Shown here piece by piece: positions 8,217 through 15,663 of a stretch of 64,000 nucleotides of DNA. The stretch comes from Pseudomonas schmalbachii (GTDB lineage Bacteria > Pseudomonadota > Gammaproteobacteria > Pseudomonadales > Pseudomonadaceae). The position numbers and the translations under genes were made by a program. Within the stretch, counting starts at the first letter, position 1, and the number at the start of each line of letters is the position of its first letter. Location: positions 186,001-250,000 of the forward strand of contig NZ_JAELYA010000008.1 of assembly GCF_017589465.1 (NCBI RefSeq), given 5' to 3'. Below the pieces are notes generated by a model. It ran no database searches. It was given only the letters and a program-made list of their open reading frames with translations, and was not told where the DNA came from.

Positions 8217-8287
8217 AATGATCTCCTGGGGATCATTTTGATCTTGTATTGTTCAAAAAAGACGTTATTTTGATCTGCAGGAGATCA
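8217..8287. promoter_or_regulatory. Paired operators between the XRE repressor and the integration genes
   Basis: Two perfect inverted repeats share the TGATC core. AATGATC at 8217-8223 pairs with GATCATT at 8231-8237 (7-base spacer), and TGATCT at 8271-8276 pairs with AGATCA at 8282-8287 (5-base spacer). A further half-site TTTTGATC starts at 8236. Their centres are about 52 bases apart, roughly five DNA turns, so dimers could bind the same face. The first overlaps the leader of the repressor gene and the second lies 64 bases before the excisionase-like start. Confidence 0.75.
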
Positions 8288-8350
8288 TTATGTGGCTTCA
8301 GAAGCCCATAAGACTCCTCTGCCGCTCAATCTAGCAGAGAGGACATTGCA

Positions 8351-8584
8351 ATGTCTCAAACCTATCTAACAACCGAAGAGCTTGCCACGCGCATGAAGTA
8401 CGACGTGCGCACTATCCGTAATCGACTGAAGGATTCGGTGCTGCTCGAAGGCATCCATTACTTCCGCCCCTTCGGCGGTCGTAAGATCCTGTTCATCTGG
8501 GAAGCTATCGAAGAGGACATGCAGAAGTACTCCCGTACCTCCGGCCTGGTGCCGATGGTTGGTGGAGGCATCTGTCATGGGTAA
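8351..8584 (+). CDS. Excisionase-like / AlpA-type DNA-binding protein (77 aa)
   Basis: The small basic protein starts MSQTYLTTEELATRMKYDVR and has a winged-helix pattern (TTEELATRMKYDVRTIRNRL, then HYFRPFGGRKILFIWEAI) typical of MerR-like excisionases and AlpA regulators. It overlaps the integrase start by eight bases, and the integrase ribosome-binding site GGAGG lies inside its last codons, so the two are coupled. In such modules the protein bends attachment-site DNA to favour excision or activates integrase transcription. The exact role is inferred from family and position. Confidence 0.75.
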   Translation: MSQTYLTTEELATRMKYDVRTIRNRLKDSVLLEGIHYFRPFGGRKILFIWEAIEEDMQKYSRTSGLVPMVGGGICHG

Positions 8585-9737
8585 GATTCGCGCCCGCTCG
8601 GACAATCAGAAGTTGTTCTTCGACTTCACCTATCTGGACAAGCGCTGTCGTGAGCAGACGATGCTGCCCGACACGCCGGCCAACCGTAGAAAGCTGGAGA
8701 AAATCCTCGAGCGCATCGAGGCCGAAATCACTCTTGGGGTCTTTGATTACGCAACTTACTTCCCGCAGAGCAGCAAGGTGGCGGAGTTCAATCGGCTGCA
8801 GGCTGGCTGTGCCCAGTTGAGGACACCGCTGTTCAAGGACTTCGCCGAGCGCTGGTTCGACGAAAAGCGGGTGGAGTGGCGCGACACGCACACAAAGACG
8901 GTGCGCCTCACACTCGACAAACACCTGCTACCTGAATTCGGCAAGAAAGAGGTCAGCGCCATCACCAAGGCAGAAATCCTGTCCTTCCGCTCGGCACTCG
9001 GCAAAGTTCCCGGGCTGAAGGGACAGGCTCTGTCAGCGACGCGAATCAACCACATCATGACGCCATTGCGCATGATCCTTAGTGAGGCAGCTGACCGGTT
9101 CGAGTTTACTTCACCGTACCTCAACATCAAATCGCTGAAGGTCCCCAAGACCGATGTGGAACCCTTCACTCTGGAAGAGGTGCTGCAGATCCTTGGGGCA
9201 GTACGTGAAGACTTCCGCAATTACTACACGGTGCGCTTCTTTACCGGCATGCGCACTGCAGAAATCGATGGCCTGCAGTGGAAATACGTCGATTTCCAAC
9301 GCCGGCAGATTCTGATCCGCGAAAGCTGGGTCGGCGGCAAGCTTGATTACACGAAGAGTGACGGCTCGCAGCGCGAGATCGACATGTCGGGGCCGGTTTA
9401 CCAGGCCCTGCTCGATCAGCAGCAGAAGACCGGTGCCGGGCAGTTCGTCTTCTGCAGTCGGGAGGAGACGCCATTTGCGTACCGCAACATCAACAACCGG
9501 GTCTGGTATCCGTTGCTTCGCCACCTGGGGCTACGCCGACGGCGCCCCTATCAGACCCGCCATACCGCAGCGACCCTGTGGCTGGCCGCGGGTGAAAACC
9601 CGGAATGGATCGCCAGGCAGATGGGACATACGACTACAGAGATGCTGTTCCGAGTCTACTCGCGTTATGTCCCCAACCTGACCCGGCGCGACGGCAGCGC
9701 CTTCGACAACCTTATTCAAGCCAATCTCAAGGCTTGA
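8577..9737 (+). CDS. int: Phage-type tyrosine integrase (386 aa)
   Basis: The ATG at 8577 follows GGAGG; an earlier in-frame GTG at 8559 would extend it by six residues. Residues 1-55 match the DUF3596 arm-DNA-binding domain (KIRARSDNQKLFFDFTYLDK), residues ~90-170 the SAM-like core-binding domain, and the rest the catalytic domain. Catalytic residues visible: Arg in TGMRTAEIDGL, HxxR in TRHTAATL, His in QMGHTTTEML and Tyr in FRVYSRYV. The gene points towards the tRNA-Arg cluster 600 bp away, the usual arrangement for an integrase next to its attachment site. It probably carried the island into tRNA-Arg. Confidence 0.93.
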   Translation: MGKIRARSDNQKLFFDFTYLDKRCREQTMLPDTPANRRKLEKILERIEAEITLGVFDYATYFPQSSKVAEFNRLQAGCAQLRTPLFKDFAERWFDEKRVEWRDTHTKTVRLTLDKHLLPEFGKKEVSAITKAEILSFRSALGKVPGLKGQALSATRINHIMTPLRMILSEAADRFEFTSPYLNIKSLKVPKTDVEPFTLEEVLQILGAVREDFRNYYTVRFFTGMRTAEIDGLQWKYVDFQRRQILIRESWVGGKLDYTKSDGSQREIDMSGPVYQALLDQQQKTGAGQFVFCSREETPFAYRNINNRVWYPLLRHLGLRRRRPYQTRHTAATLWLAAGENPEWIARQMGHTTTEMLFRVYSRYVPNLTRRDGSAFDNLIQANLKA

Positions 9738-9748
9738 GGAGTGGCGAC

Positions 9749-10033
9749 ATGAAATTGATCAAGCGCAGCAACGTCACTTTCCTGCACCCATCGATGGAGG
9801 CTCGTGAGCACCAGTACCTAAAGCACTTGGCCTCGGCCATGAGCCACTATCTGGAACACCCTCGCGGAACCGAGTTGGTCTGCGTTCTCGGCTCTGGATT
9901 CGAGAAGGACAACCGTCAGGCGCTCGACACCTGGGTTGCTTACCATCGCAACGAGGTTTTCGAAAAGCGCCTGGAGGGCCGCAGCCCATTGGATTTCCTG
10001 ATCGAAAAACTGGAAGACCTGATCAACAACTGA
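9749..10033 (+). CDS. Small integrase-companion protein (94 aa)
   Basis: The ATG at 9749 has GGAGTGG upstream and lies 11 bases after the integrase stop, so it is in the same transcript. The product (MKLIKRSNVTFLHPSMEARE...) is acidic towards the C terminus (LIEKLEDLINN) and shows no known motif. A strong terminator follows its stop. Similar small genes of unknown function lie downstream of integrases in Pseudomonas islands; I cannot say what it does. Confidence 0.65.
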   Translation: MKLIKRSNVTFLHPSMEAREHQYLKHLASAMSHYLEHPRGTELVCVLGSGFEKDNRQALDTWVAYHRNEVFEKRLEGRSPLDFLIEKLEDLINN

Positions 10034-10039
10034 ACCGAC

Positions 10040-10064
10040 GAAGGGGCCAATAGGCCCCTTCTAC
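10040..10064 (+). terminator. Terminator of the integrase operon
   Basis: A perfect nine-base stem (GAAGGGGCC / GGCCCCTTC) with an AATA loop lies six bases after the stop of the small companion gene. The T-rich tail is short (CTACTT). Confidence 0.7.
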
Positions 10065-10326
10065 TTATGGGCCTCAAACCGATAGAGGAGATGTGCCTGC
10101 TCATGGCCAGTGCTCAATCGCCGGGTGTGAAGCAGCATCCCGTTCGCTCGCGCGGCACGGCTTGGGCACAGAATTGGCACAGCCCGAAAAGCGGCCGAAA
10201 AATGACGCTGAGGGCAGTAGTCACTACAGGCAGGCGGCTGATGCAGGGAGGGATCTTGGAAGAGAGCCGACACATGAGCTGAATCGGCCAAGACTCTATA
10301 GGAATGTCTTTTAAATCAAGGAGATA

Positions 10327-10403
10327 TGGCGCACCAGGCGGGATTCGAACCCACGACCCCCGCCTTCGGAGGGCGGTACTCTATCCAGCTGAGCTACTGG
10401 TGC
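10327..10403 (-). tRNA. tRNA-Arg (anticodon CCG)
   Basis: Read on the minus strand, the 77-nt gene folds as a full cloverleaf. The acceptor GCACCAG (10397-10403) pairs with CTGGTGC, the anticodon stem is CCGCC/GGCGG with loop CTCCGAA (anticodon CCG), the T-loop is GTTCGAATC, and CCA is encoded (10327-10329). All stems match, so the gene is functional. It lies between the integrase operon and a truncated second copy, so it may be the reconstituted or element-borne copy created by integration. Confidence 0.93.
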
Positions 10404-10462
10404 GTAAATTTTGCAGCGGCCTATTTGACCACTAGCTTCCGAGCTTCTCAACCCGATGATCA

Positions 10463-10506
10463 CTGCCTTCGGAGGGCAGTACTCTATCCAGCTGAGCTAC
10501 GGATGC
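10463..10506 (-). pseudogene. 5' half of a second tRNA-Arg (attachment-site remnant)
   Basis: The minus strand shows an acceptor strand GCATCCG, the D-arm and a complete anticodon arm (CTGCC, loop CTCCGAA, GGCAG), then diverges before the variable loop; there is no T-arm. Over the 36 bases from the anticodon loop to the D-arm it matches the intact tRNA-Arg at 35 positions. Its acceptor strand does not pair with the 3' end of the intact gene, so the two came from different tRNA genes or alleles. This is what remains when an element recombines inside the anticodon arm. Confidence 0.8.
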
Positions 10507-11105
10507 GTATGCCGCGGCTGGCGCGGCAGGGCGCAATCATACGCATCTGTGCGGCGTGCGTCCATGCCAGCCATGTTCGTTCGCGATATCGAACGAACGT
10601 ACCGTTTTCTTCGGCGAGTGTTCAGTAAATACCGGGTAACTCAATACTTTCGTTGGATTTTTCGAACGAGCTATTGCCCTTTGATTTACATGGCCCTAGG
10701 ATGCGTTTGACATTTCAAACGCCCCCGGCCGTGCCTCCTTCTATACGTTGTATTGGCCCCTTTTCAATGTGGGGCGCGTGGGCTCCGTGGGTGAGTCTGG
10801 TCGGAATGTCGTGGCGCTGGCGTCCAGCCGGCGAATAATTCCTTGTCATGGCTCCCGACACGGGAATCCGGAACAGGCATCGGCGACAGGCAGCTATTCT
10901 CTTCGCGCCCGCGCGTTGCAGGCACGATGTTTCGGCCCGGTGATCGTCGCGCGGCGAAACATATGGCTGCGTTCCGGACTCGAAGTCCGGTGAGCGGTGC
11001 GAGATGGCGGTTGGGCCGGGCGCCCGCCGAATCCCGAATAACAAGGCAGGCGGGGTAGTCGAGGTAGCCCCGCTGCCAGTGGCATTCCTCGAAGGAGACA
11101 GGTTT
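10507..11105. other. Non-coding stretch between the tRNA remnant and gabD, with two palindromes
   Basis: I see no credible gene in these 599 bases; open frames here lack coding character. Two perfect inverted repeats are visible: GTTCGTTCG-CGATAT-CGAACGAAC at 10575-10598 and GCGTTTGA-CATT-TCAAACGC at 10703-10722. The first half should contain the promoter of the truncated tRNA gene on the minus strand, and the last ~100 bases the gabD promoter. The gabD ribosome-binding site AAGGAGA lies at 11092-11098. I found no convincing -24/-12 promoter for RpoN. Confidence 0.6.
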
Positions 11106-12557
11106 ATGCAACTCAAAGATGCCAAGCTGTTCCGTCAACAAGCCTATATCGACGGCTCCTGGGTGGATGCCGATGGCGGCCAGTCCATCAAGGTGAACAA
11201 CCCGGCGACCGGCGAAATCATCGGCAGCGTGCCGAAGATGGGCGCAGCAGAAACCCGTCGTGCCATCGAGGCTGCCGAAAAGGCCCTGCCGGCCTGGCGT
11301 GCGCTGACCGCCAAGGAGCGCGCCAACAAGCTGCGCCGCTGGTTCGAGCTGATGATCGAGAACCAGGACGACCTGGCCCGCCTGATGACCACCGAGCAGG
11401 GCAAGCCGCTGGCCGAAGCCAAGGGCGAGATCGTCTACGCCGCCTCCTTCATCGAGTGGTTCGCCGAAGAAGCCAAGCGCATCTATGGCGACACCATTCC
11501 GGGTCACCAGCCGGACAAGCGCCTGATCGTGATCAAGCAGCCGATCGGCGTGACCGCGGCCATCACCCCGTGGAACTTCCCGTCCGCGATGATCACCCGT
11601 AAAGCTGGCCCGGCCTTGGCCGCCGGCTGCACCATGGTGCTCAAGCCCGCTTCGCAGACTCCGTATTCCGCCCTGGCCCTGGCCGAACTGGCCGAGCGCG
11701 CCGGCATTCCGAAAGGCGTGTTCAGTGTGGTTACCGGCAGCGCCGGCGAAGTCGGTGGCGAGCTGACCGGCAACCCGATCGTGCGCAAGCTGACTTTCAC
11801 CGGTTCGACCGAAATCGGCCGCCAACTGATGGCCGAGTGCGCCAAGGACATCAAGAAGGTGTCTCTGGAACTGGGCGGCAACGCGCCGTTCATCGTCTTC
11901 GATGACGCCGACCTGGATGCCGCCGTCGAAGGCGCGCTGATCTCCAAGTACCGCAACAACGGCCAGACCTGCGTCTGCGCCAACCGCCTGTACATCCAGG
12001 ACGGTGTCTACGACGCCTTCGTCGAGAAGCTGAAAGTGGCCGTCGCCAAGCTGAAGATCGGTAACGGTCTGGAAGAGGGCATCACCACCGGTCCGCTGAT
12101 CGACGAGAAGGCCGTGGCCAAGGTCCAGGAGCACATCGCCGACGCCGTCAGCAAGGGCGCCAAGGTCGTCACCGGTGGCAAGCCGCACAGCCTGGGCGGC
12201 ACCTTCTTCGAGCCGACCGTGCTGGTCGACGTGCCGAAGAACGCCGCCGTCGCCAAGGAAGAAACCTTCGGCCCGCTGGCGCCGCTGTTCCGCTTCAAGG
12301 ACGAGGCCGATGTGATTGCCATGGCCAACGACACCGAGTTCGGCCTGGCTTCCTACTTCTATGCCCGCGACCTGGGTCGCGTGTTCCGCGTGGCCGAGGC
12401 GCTGGAGTACGGCATGGTGGGCATCAACACCGGCCTGATCTCCAACGAAGTGGCGCCGTTCGGCGGCATCAAGGCCTCGGGCCTGGGCCGCGAAGGTTCG
12501 AAGTACGGCATCGAGGATTACCTCGAAGTGAAGTACCTCTGCCTCGGCGGTATCTGA
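11106..12557 (+). CDS. gabD: Succinate-semialdehyde dehydrogenase [NADP+]
   Basis: The 483-residue aldehyde dehydrogenase starts at ATG 11106 (MQLKDAKLFRQQ), eight bases after AAGGAGA. It shows the NAD(P)-binding TAAITPWNFPSAMI block, FTGSTEIGR, the general base Glu in LELGGNAP (about E255) and the catalytic Cys in NNGQTCVCANR (about C289). It oxidises succinate semialdehyde to succinate, the last step of GABA use. gabT follows after 232 bp, with a hairpin in between. Length and motifs agree with GabD. Confidence 0.95.
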   Translation: MQLKDAKLFRQQAYIDGSWVDADGGQSIKVNNPATGEIIGSVPKMGAAETRRAIEAAEKALPAWRALTAKERANKLRRWFELMIENQDDLARLMTTEQGKPLAEAKGEIVYAASFIEWFAEEAKRIYGDTIPGHQPDKRLIVIKQPIGVTAAITPWNFPSAMITRKAGPALAAGCTMVLKPASQTPYSALALAELAERAGIPKGVFSVVTGSAGEVGGELTGNPIVRKLTFTGSTEIGRQLMAECAKDIKKVSLELGGNAPFIVFDDADLDAAVEGALISKYRNNGQTCVCANRLYIQDGVYDAFVEKLKVAVAKLKIGNGLEEGITTGPLIDEKAVAKVQEHIADAVSKGAKVVTGGKPHSLGGTFFEPTVLVDVPKNAAVAKEETFGPLAPLFRFKDEADVIAMANDTEFGLASYFYARDLGRVFRVAEALEYGMVGINTGLISNEVAPFGGIKASGLGREGSKYGIEDYLEVKYLCLGGI

Positions 12558-12564
12558 TGTAACG

Positions 12565-12587
12565 CTGCCGGGCCTCGCGCCCGGCAG
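12565..12587 (+). terminator. Hairpin after gabD
   Basis: A perfect nine-base stem CTGCCGGGC/GCCCGGCAG with a five-base loop lies seven bases after the gabD stop. The downstream GTTTTCC is only a weak T-tract, so it may be a partial terminator or an mRNA-stabilising hairpin between gabD and gabT. Confidence 0.55.
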
Positions 12588-12789
12588 ATGGTTTTCCGTG
12601 GGTTGGCGGATGGCAGGCAAGAGCTGATAGCCATCCGCTGCCGGCGTTTTCCGGTGGTGGCACCGGTACAAACCACCCGGCGGGCCGCAAGAGCCGCGAC
12701 AGTCGATCATCGTATGCTGTCCTGTGCGTCTTCTCCCCCGTCTTCATCCTTGAACCTGGTCGACCGATGAGCGGCCAACTGAGGACACC

Positions 12790-14067
12790 ATGAGCAAAAA
12801 CGAATCCCTGCTGCAACGCCGTAACGCTGCCGTCGCCCGCGGCGTCAGCCAGATCCACCCGATCGTCGCCGAGCGCGCCGAAAACGCTACCGTATGGGAC
12901 GTTGACGGCCGCGAGTACATCGACTTCGCGGGCGGCATTGCAGTACTGAACACCGGCCACCTGCACCCGAAAGTGGTCGCCGCCGTTCAGGAACAGCTGA
13001 CCAAGCTGACCCACACCTGCTTCCAGGTGCTGGCCTACGAGCCGTACATCGAGCTGTGCGAAGAGATCGCCAAGCGCGTTCCGGGCAACTTCCCGAAGAA
13101 GACCCTGCTGGTCACCTCCGGCTCCGAAGCCGTCGAGAACGCCGTGAAGATCGCCCGTGCCGCTACTGGCCGCGCCGGCGTGATCGCCTTCACCGGCGCC
13201 TACCACGGCCGCACCATGATGACCCTGGGCCTGACCGGCAAGGTCGTTCCGTACTCCGCCGGCATGGGCCTGATGCCGGGCGGCATCTTCCGCGCCCTGG
13301 CTCCGTGCGAGCTGCATGGCGTCAGCGAAGACGATTCCATCGCCAGCATCGAGCGCATCTTCAAGAACGATGCCCAGCCGCGTGACATCGCTGCCATCAT
13401 CATCGAGCCGGTTCAGGGCGAGGGTGGCTTCTACGTCAACTCCAAGCCTTTCATGCAGCGTCTGCGCGCCCTGTGCGACGAGCACGGCATCCTGCTGATC
13501 TGCGACGAAGTACAGACCGGCGCCGGCCGTACCGGCACCTTCTTCGCCACCGAGCAGCTGGGCATCGTTCCGGACCTGACCACCTTCGCCAAGTCTGTCG
13601 GCGGCGGCTTCCCGATCTCCGGCGTATGCGGCAAGGCCGAGATCATGGACAGCGTCGCTCCGGGCGGCCTGGGCGGCACCTATGCCGGCAGCCCGATCGC
13701 CTGCGCCGCGGCCCTGGCCGTGATGAAGGTGTTCGATGAAGAGAAGCTGCTGGAACGTTCGCAAGCCGTTGGCGAGCGCCTGAAGACCGGCCTGCGCGCC
13801 ATCCAGGCCAAGCACAAGGTTATCGGCGACGTCCGTGGCCTGGGTTCGATGGTCGCCATCGAGCTGTTCGAAGGCGGCGACGAAAGCAAGCCGGCTGCCG
13901 AGCTGGTCAGCAAGATCGTCGTGCGTGCGCGCGAGAAGGGCCTGATCCTGCTCTCCTGCGGCACCTACTACAACGTCATCCGCTTCCTGATGCCCGTCAC
14001 CATTCCTGACGCGCAGCTGGAGAAAGGGATCGCGATCGTGGCCGAGTGCTTCGACGAACTGGCGTAA
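12790..14067 (+). CDS. gabT: 4-aminobutyrate aminotransferase
   Basis: The 425-residue class-III PLP aminotransferase starts MSKNESLLQRRNAAVARGVS, with a GAGGAC ribosome-binding site upstream. Family motifs include VTSGSEAVENAVKIAR (phosphate binding), GAYHGRT, IIEPVQGEGGF, LLICDEVQTGAGRTG and the PLP-Lys segment TTFAKSVGGGFPISG. It transfers the amino group of GABA to 2-oxoglutarate, giving succinate semialdehyde for GabD. The 232-bp gap to gabD has a hairpin, so the two could be one transcript with partial termination. A strong terminator follows. Confidence 0.95.
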   Translation: MSKNESLLQRRNAAVARGVSQIHPIVAERAENATVWDVDGREYIDFAGGIAVLNTGHLHPKVVAAVQEQLTKLTHTCFQVLAYEPYIELCEEIAKRVPGNFPKKTLLVTSGSEAVENAVKIARAATGRAGVIAFTGAYHGRTMMTLGLTGKVVPYSAGMGLMPGGIFRALAPCELHGVSEDDSIASIERIFKNDAQPRDIAAIIIEPVQGEGGFYVNSKPFMQRLRALCDEHGILLICDEVQTGAGRTGTFFATEQLGIVPDLTTFAKSVGGGFPISGVCGKAEIMDSVAPGGLGGTYAGSPIACAAALAVMKVFDEEKLLERSQAVGERLKTGLRAIQAKHKVIGDVRGLGSMVAIELFEGGDESKPAAELVSKIVVRAREKGLILLSCGTYYNVIRFLMPVTIPDAQLEKGIAIVAECFDELA

Positions 14068-14081
14068 GCCGGCGAGCCGTG

Positions 14082-14111
14082 AAAAAGACCCGCGCAAGCG
14101 GGTCTTTTTTT
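14082..14111 (+). terminator. Rho-independent terminator of gabT
   Basis: The stem AAAAAGACCCGC pairs with GCGGGTCTTTTT around a four-base loop and is followed by further T residues. It lies 15 bases after the gabT stop. Confidence 0.9.
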
Positions 14112-14232
14112 GCTTGCGATTCATGGGGCGCCGGAGTTCGTCAGTCCGCTGGCGTCAGAAAAGAATGCCCCGCACCGCTCTGGAATGGGGCATTCCGCTC
14201 GGCTATGGTTAGCGGCTTCGACAAGGATTCCC

Positions 14233-15429
14233 ATGACTGAATTGATTCCGGCGCCCGCCGTACTGGTCGCCGCCGCCGATTCCTGGAGCCGTGAGCTGCT
14301 CGGGCAATTGGTGCTGAATGTCCGTTGCGATGCCGATGTGCAGTACGTTGGCGATGGCCCGCAGGCTATCGAGGCGTTGCGCCAACAACCCTTCGCCCTG
14401 GCGCTGGTGGAGCAGGAGTTGCCTCTCGCCGACGGCCTGGACGTGCTGCGTGCGGCGCGGCAGATGCGCCGCGGCGAGGCGTTCATCCTGATCAGCTCGC
14501 GAGCGGACGCGGCAAGTGTACGCGCGGCGCTCCCACTGGCCCCGACCGCCTACCTGATCAAGCCCTTCAATGCCGAGAACCTGCGCCAGCGCCTGCAGAA
14601 ACTGCTGCTGGTCCCCGGGCAGGAAGTGGTCTGCGATCTGCCGTCGATGAATCCGCAAACCAGCCTGCAGGACTTCCTGCGCACGGCGCGCGACTCGACC
14701 GATGGGGCGCCGCTGATGGACGGAGTGGAGCTGGCGGCGCGGCGGTGCCTGAATGCCGAGGAATGCGTCCTGGCTGATCTGGAGAATGAGTTCGGGCGCG
14801 ATCCGCAGATCACCGCCTGCCTGATCGCGGCGGCCAACAGCGCGGCACAGCATGTCGGCATGTCCTGCCAGACCCTGGCCCAGGCACTTGCCCGGCTGGG
14901 CCTGACCCAGGCGCTCAATCTGGCGCTGGGGGTGAGCCTGCAGCGTGCGGCGCAGCTCGACGAGCCGTTGCTGAAGCAGTCCGCCGAACAGTTCTGGGAT
15001 TTGTCGCAGCGTTGCGCCGACTCCGCCCAGACATTGGCGCTGGCATTGGGCGCGGATGCCCCGCGCTGCTACACCGCCGGTTTGTTGCACTGCCTGGGCG
15101 AGCTGGCGCTGCTGCGCAGCCTGCAGGACTGGTGCAACGGCGGCGGCGAGCTGGATGAGGACGAGATCGAGGGCTGTCTGCGCGAGCTGGGCGCCGGCTT
15201 CGGCTCCGCCCTGCGTGCCCGCTGGCGCCTGCCGCTGGAGCTGCGCGAGCTGATCGCGGCGGCTTACGGCGTATCCGCCGGAGTGTTTTCCCGCGAAGCG
15301 CTGATTCTCAATCTCGCCGCCAGCGCAGTGCGGATGCCGCAGGAGCAGCGGGGTGAGCTGCTGGAGTCGAAGGCGGCGCGGATGCTGGGCTTGAAGTCGG
15401 CACAGCGGAGATTGCTGGAAGCTCTGTAG
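14233..15429 (+). CDS. Degenerate receiver + HDOD domain signalling protein (398 aa)
   Basis: The ATG at 14233 (MTELIPAPAVLVAA) is chosen because it begins just before the receiver fold. Residues ~8-125 form a CheY-like domain with the conserved Lys in YLIKPF (K110) and a Ser in ILISSR, but the phospho-acceptor Asp is replaced by Glu at E60 (ALVEQELP), and the usual acidic pair is reduced to D16. Residues ~150-345 form an HDOD domain (LENEFGRDPQITACLIAAAN, then LARLGLTQALNLALG). HDOD proteins lack HD-hydrolase metal ligands and act in signalling or protein interaction. The Glu could mimic the phosphorylated state. The TAG stop lies in a palindromic repeat. Confidence 0.85.
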   Translation: MTELIPAPAVLVAAADSWSRELLGQLVLNVRCDADVQYVGDGPQAIEALRQQPFALALVEQELPLADGLDVLRAARQMRRGEAFILISSRADAASVRAALPLAPTAYLIKPFNAENLRQRLQKLLLVPGQEVVCDLPSMNPQTSLQDFLRTARDSTDGAPLMDGVELAARRCLNAEECVLADLENEFGRDPQITACLIAAANSAAQHVGMSCQTLAQALARLGLTQALNLALGVSLQRAAQLDEPLLKQSAEQFWDLSQRCADSAQTLALALGADAPRCYTAGLLHCLGELALLRSLQDWCNGGGELDEDEIEGCLRELGAGFGSALRARWRLPLELRELIAAAYGVSAGVFSREALILNLAASAVRMPQEQRGELLESKAARMLGLKSAQRRLLEAL

Positions 15430-15660
15430 GATGGGTTGAGCGAAGCGATACCCATGCGGTCATGAATGATGGGTATCGCAAGCGCGCTTTTTCGCGGGCA
15501 GGCCCACTCCTACGCGGTTTCGTTCAGGAGTAGTGCCGTAGGTTGGTGCTGAACGCAGTGAAGCCCAACACCCGGTCGCGGCGATGTTGGGCTTCGCAGG
15601 CTCAGCGCCAACCTACGGTGGGCATCGCAGCCCGTAGGAGTGGGCCATGCCCGCGATCTC
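15427..15660. repeat. Cluster of palindromic intergenic repeats before argH
   Basis: Three repeat types are stacked. A GTAGGATGGGTTGAGCGAAG-type unit with its inverted partner begins at the stop codon of the HDOD gene. A CGGGCAGGCCCACTCCTACG unit at 15495-15514 has its inverted partner near 15632-15655. Between them, 15538-15616 holds a 79-bp palindrome beginning GTAGGTTGG and ending CCAACCTAC with AAGCCCAAC/GTTGGGCTT inside. The same units recur elsewhere in the window. They may form hairpins between the convergent genes. Confidence 0.85.
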
Positions 15661-15663
15661 TGG

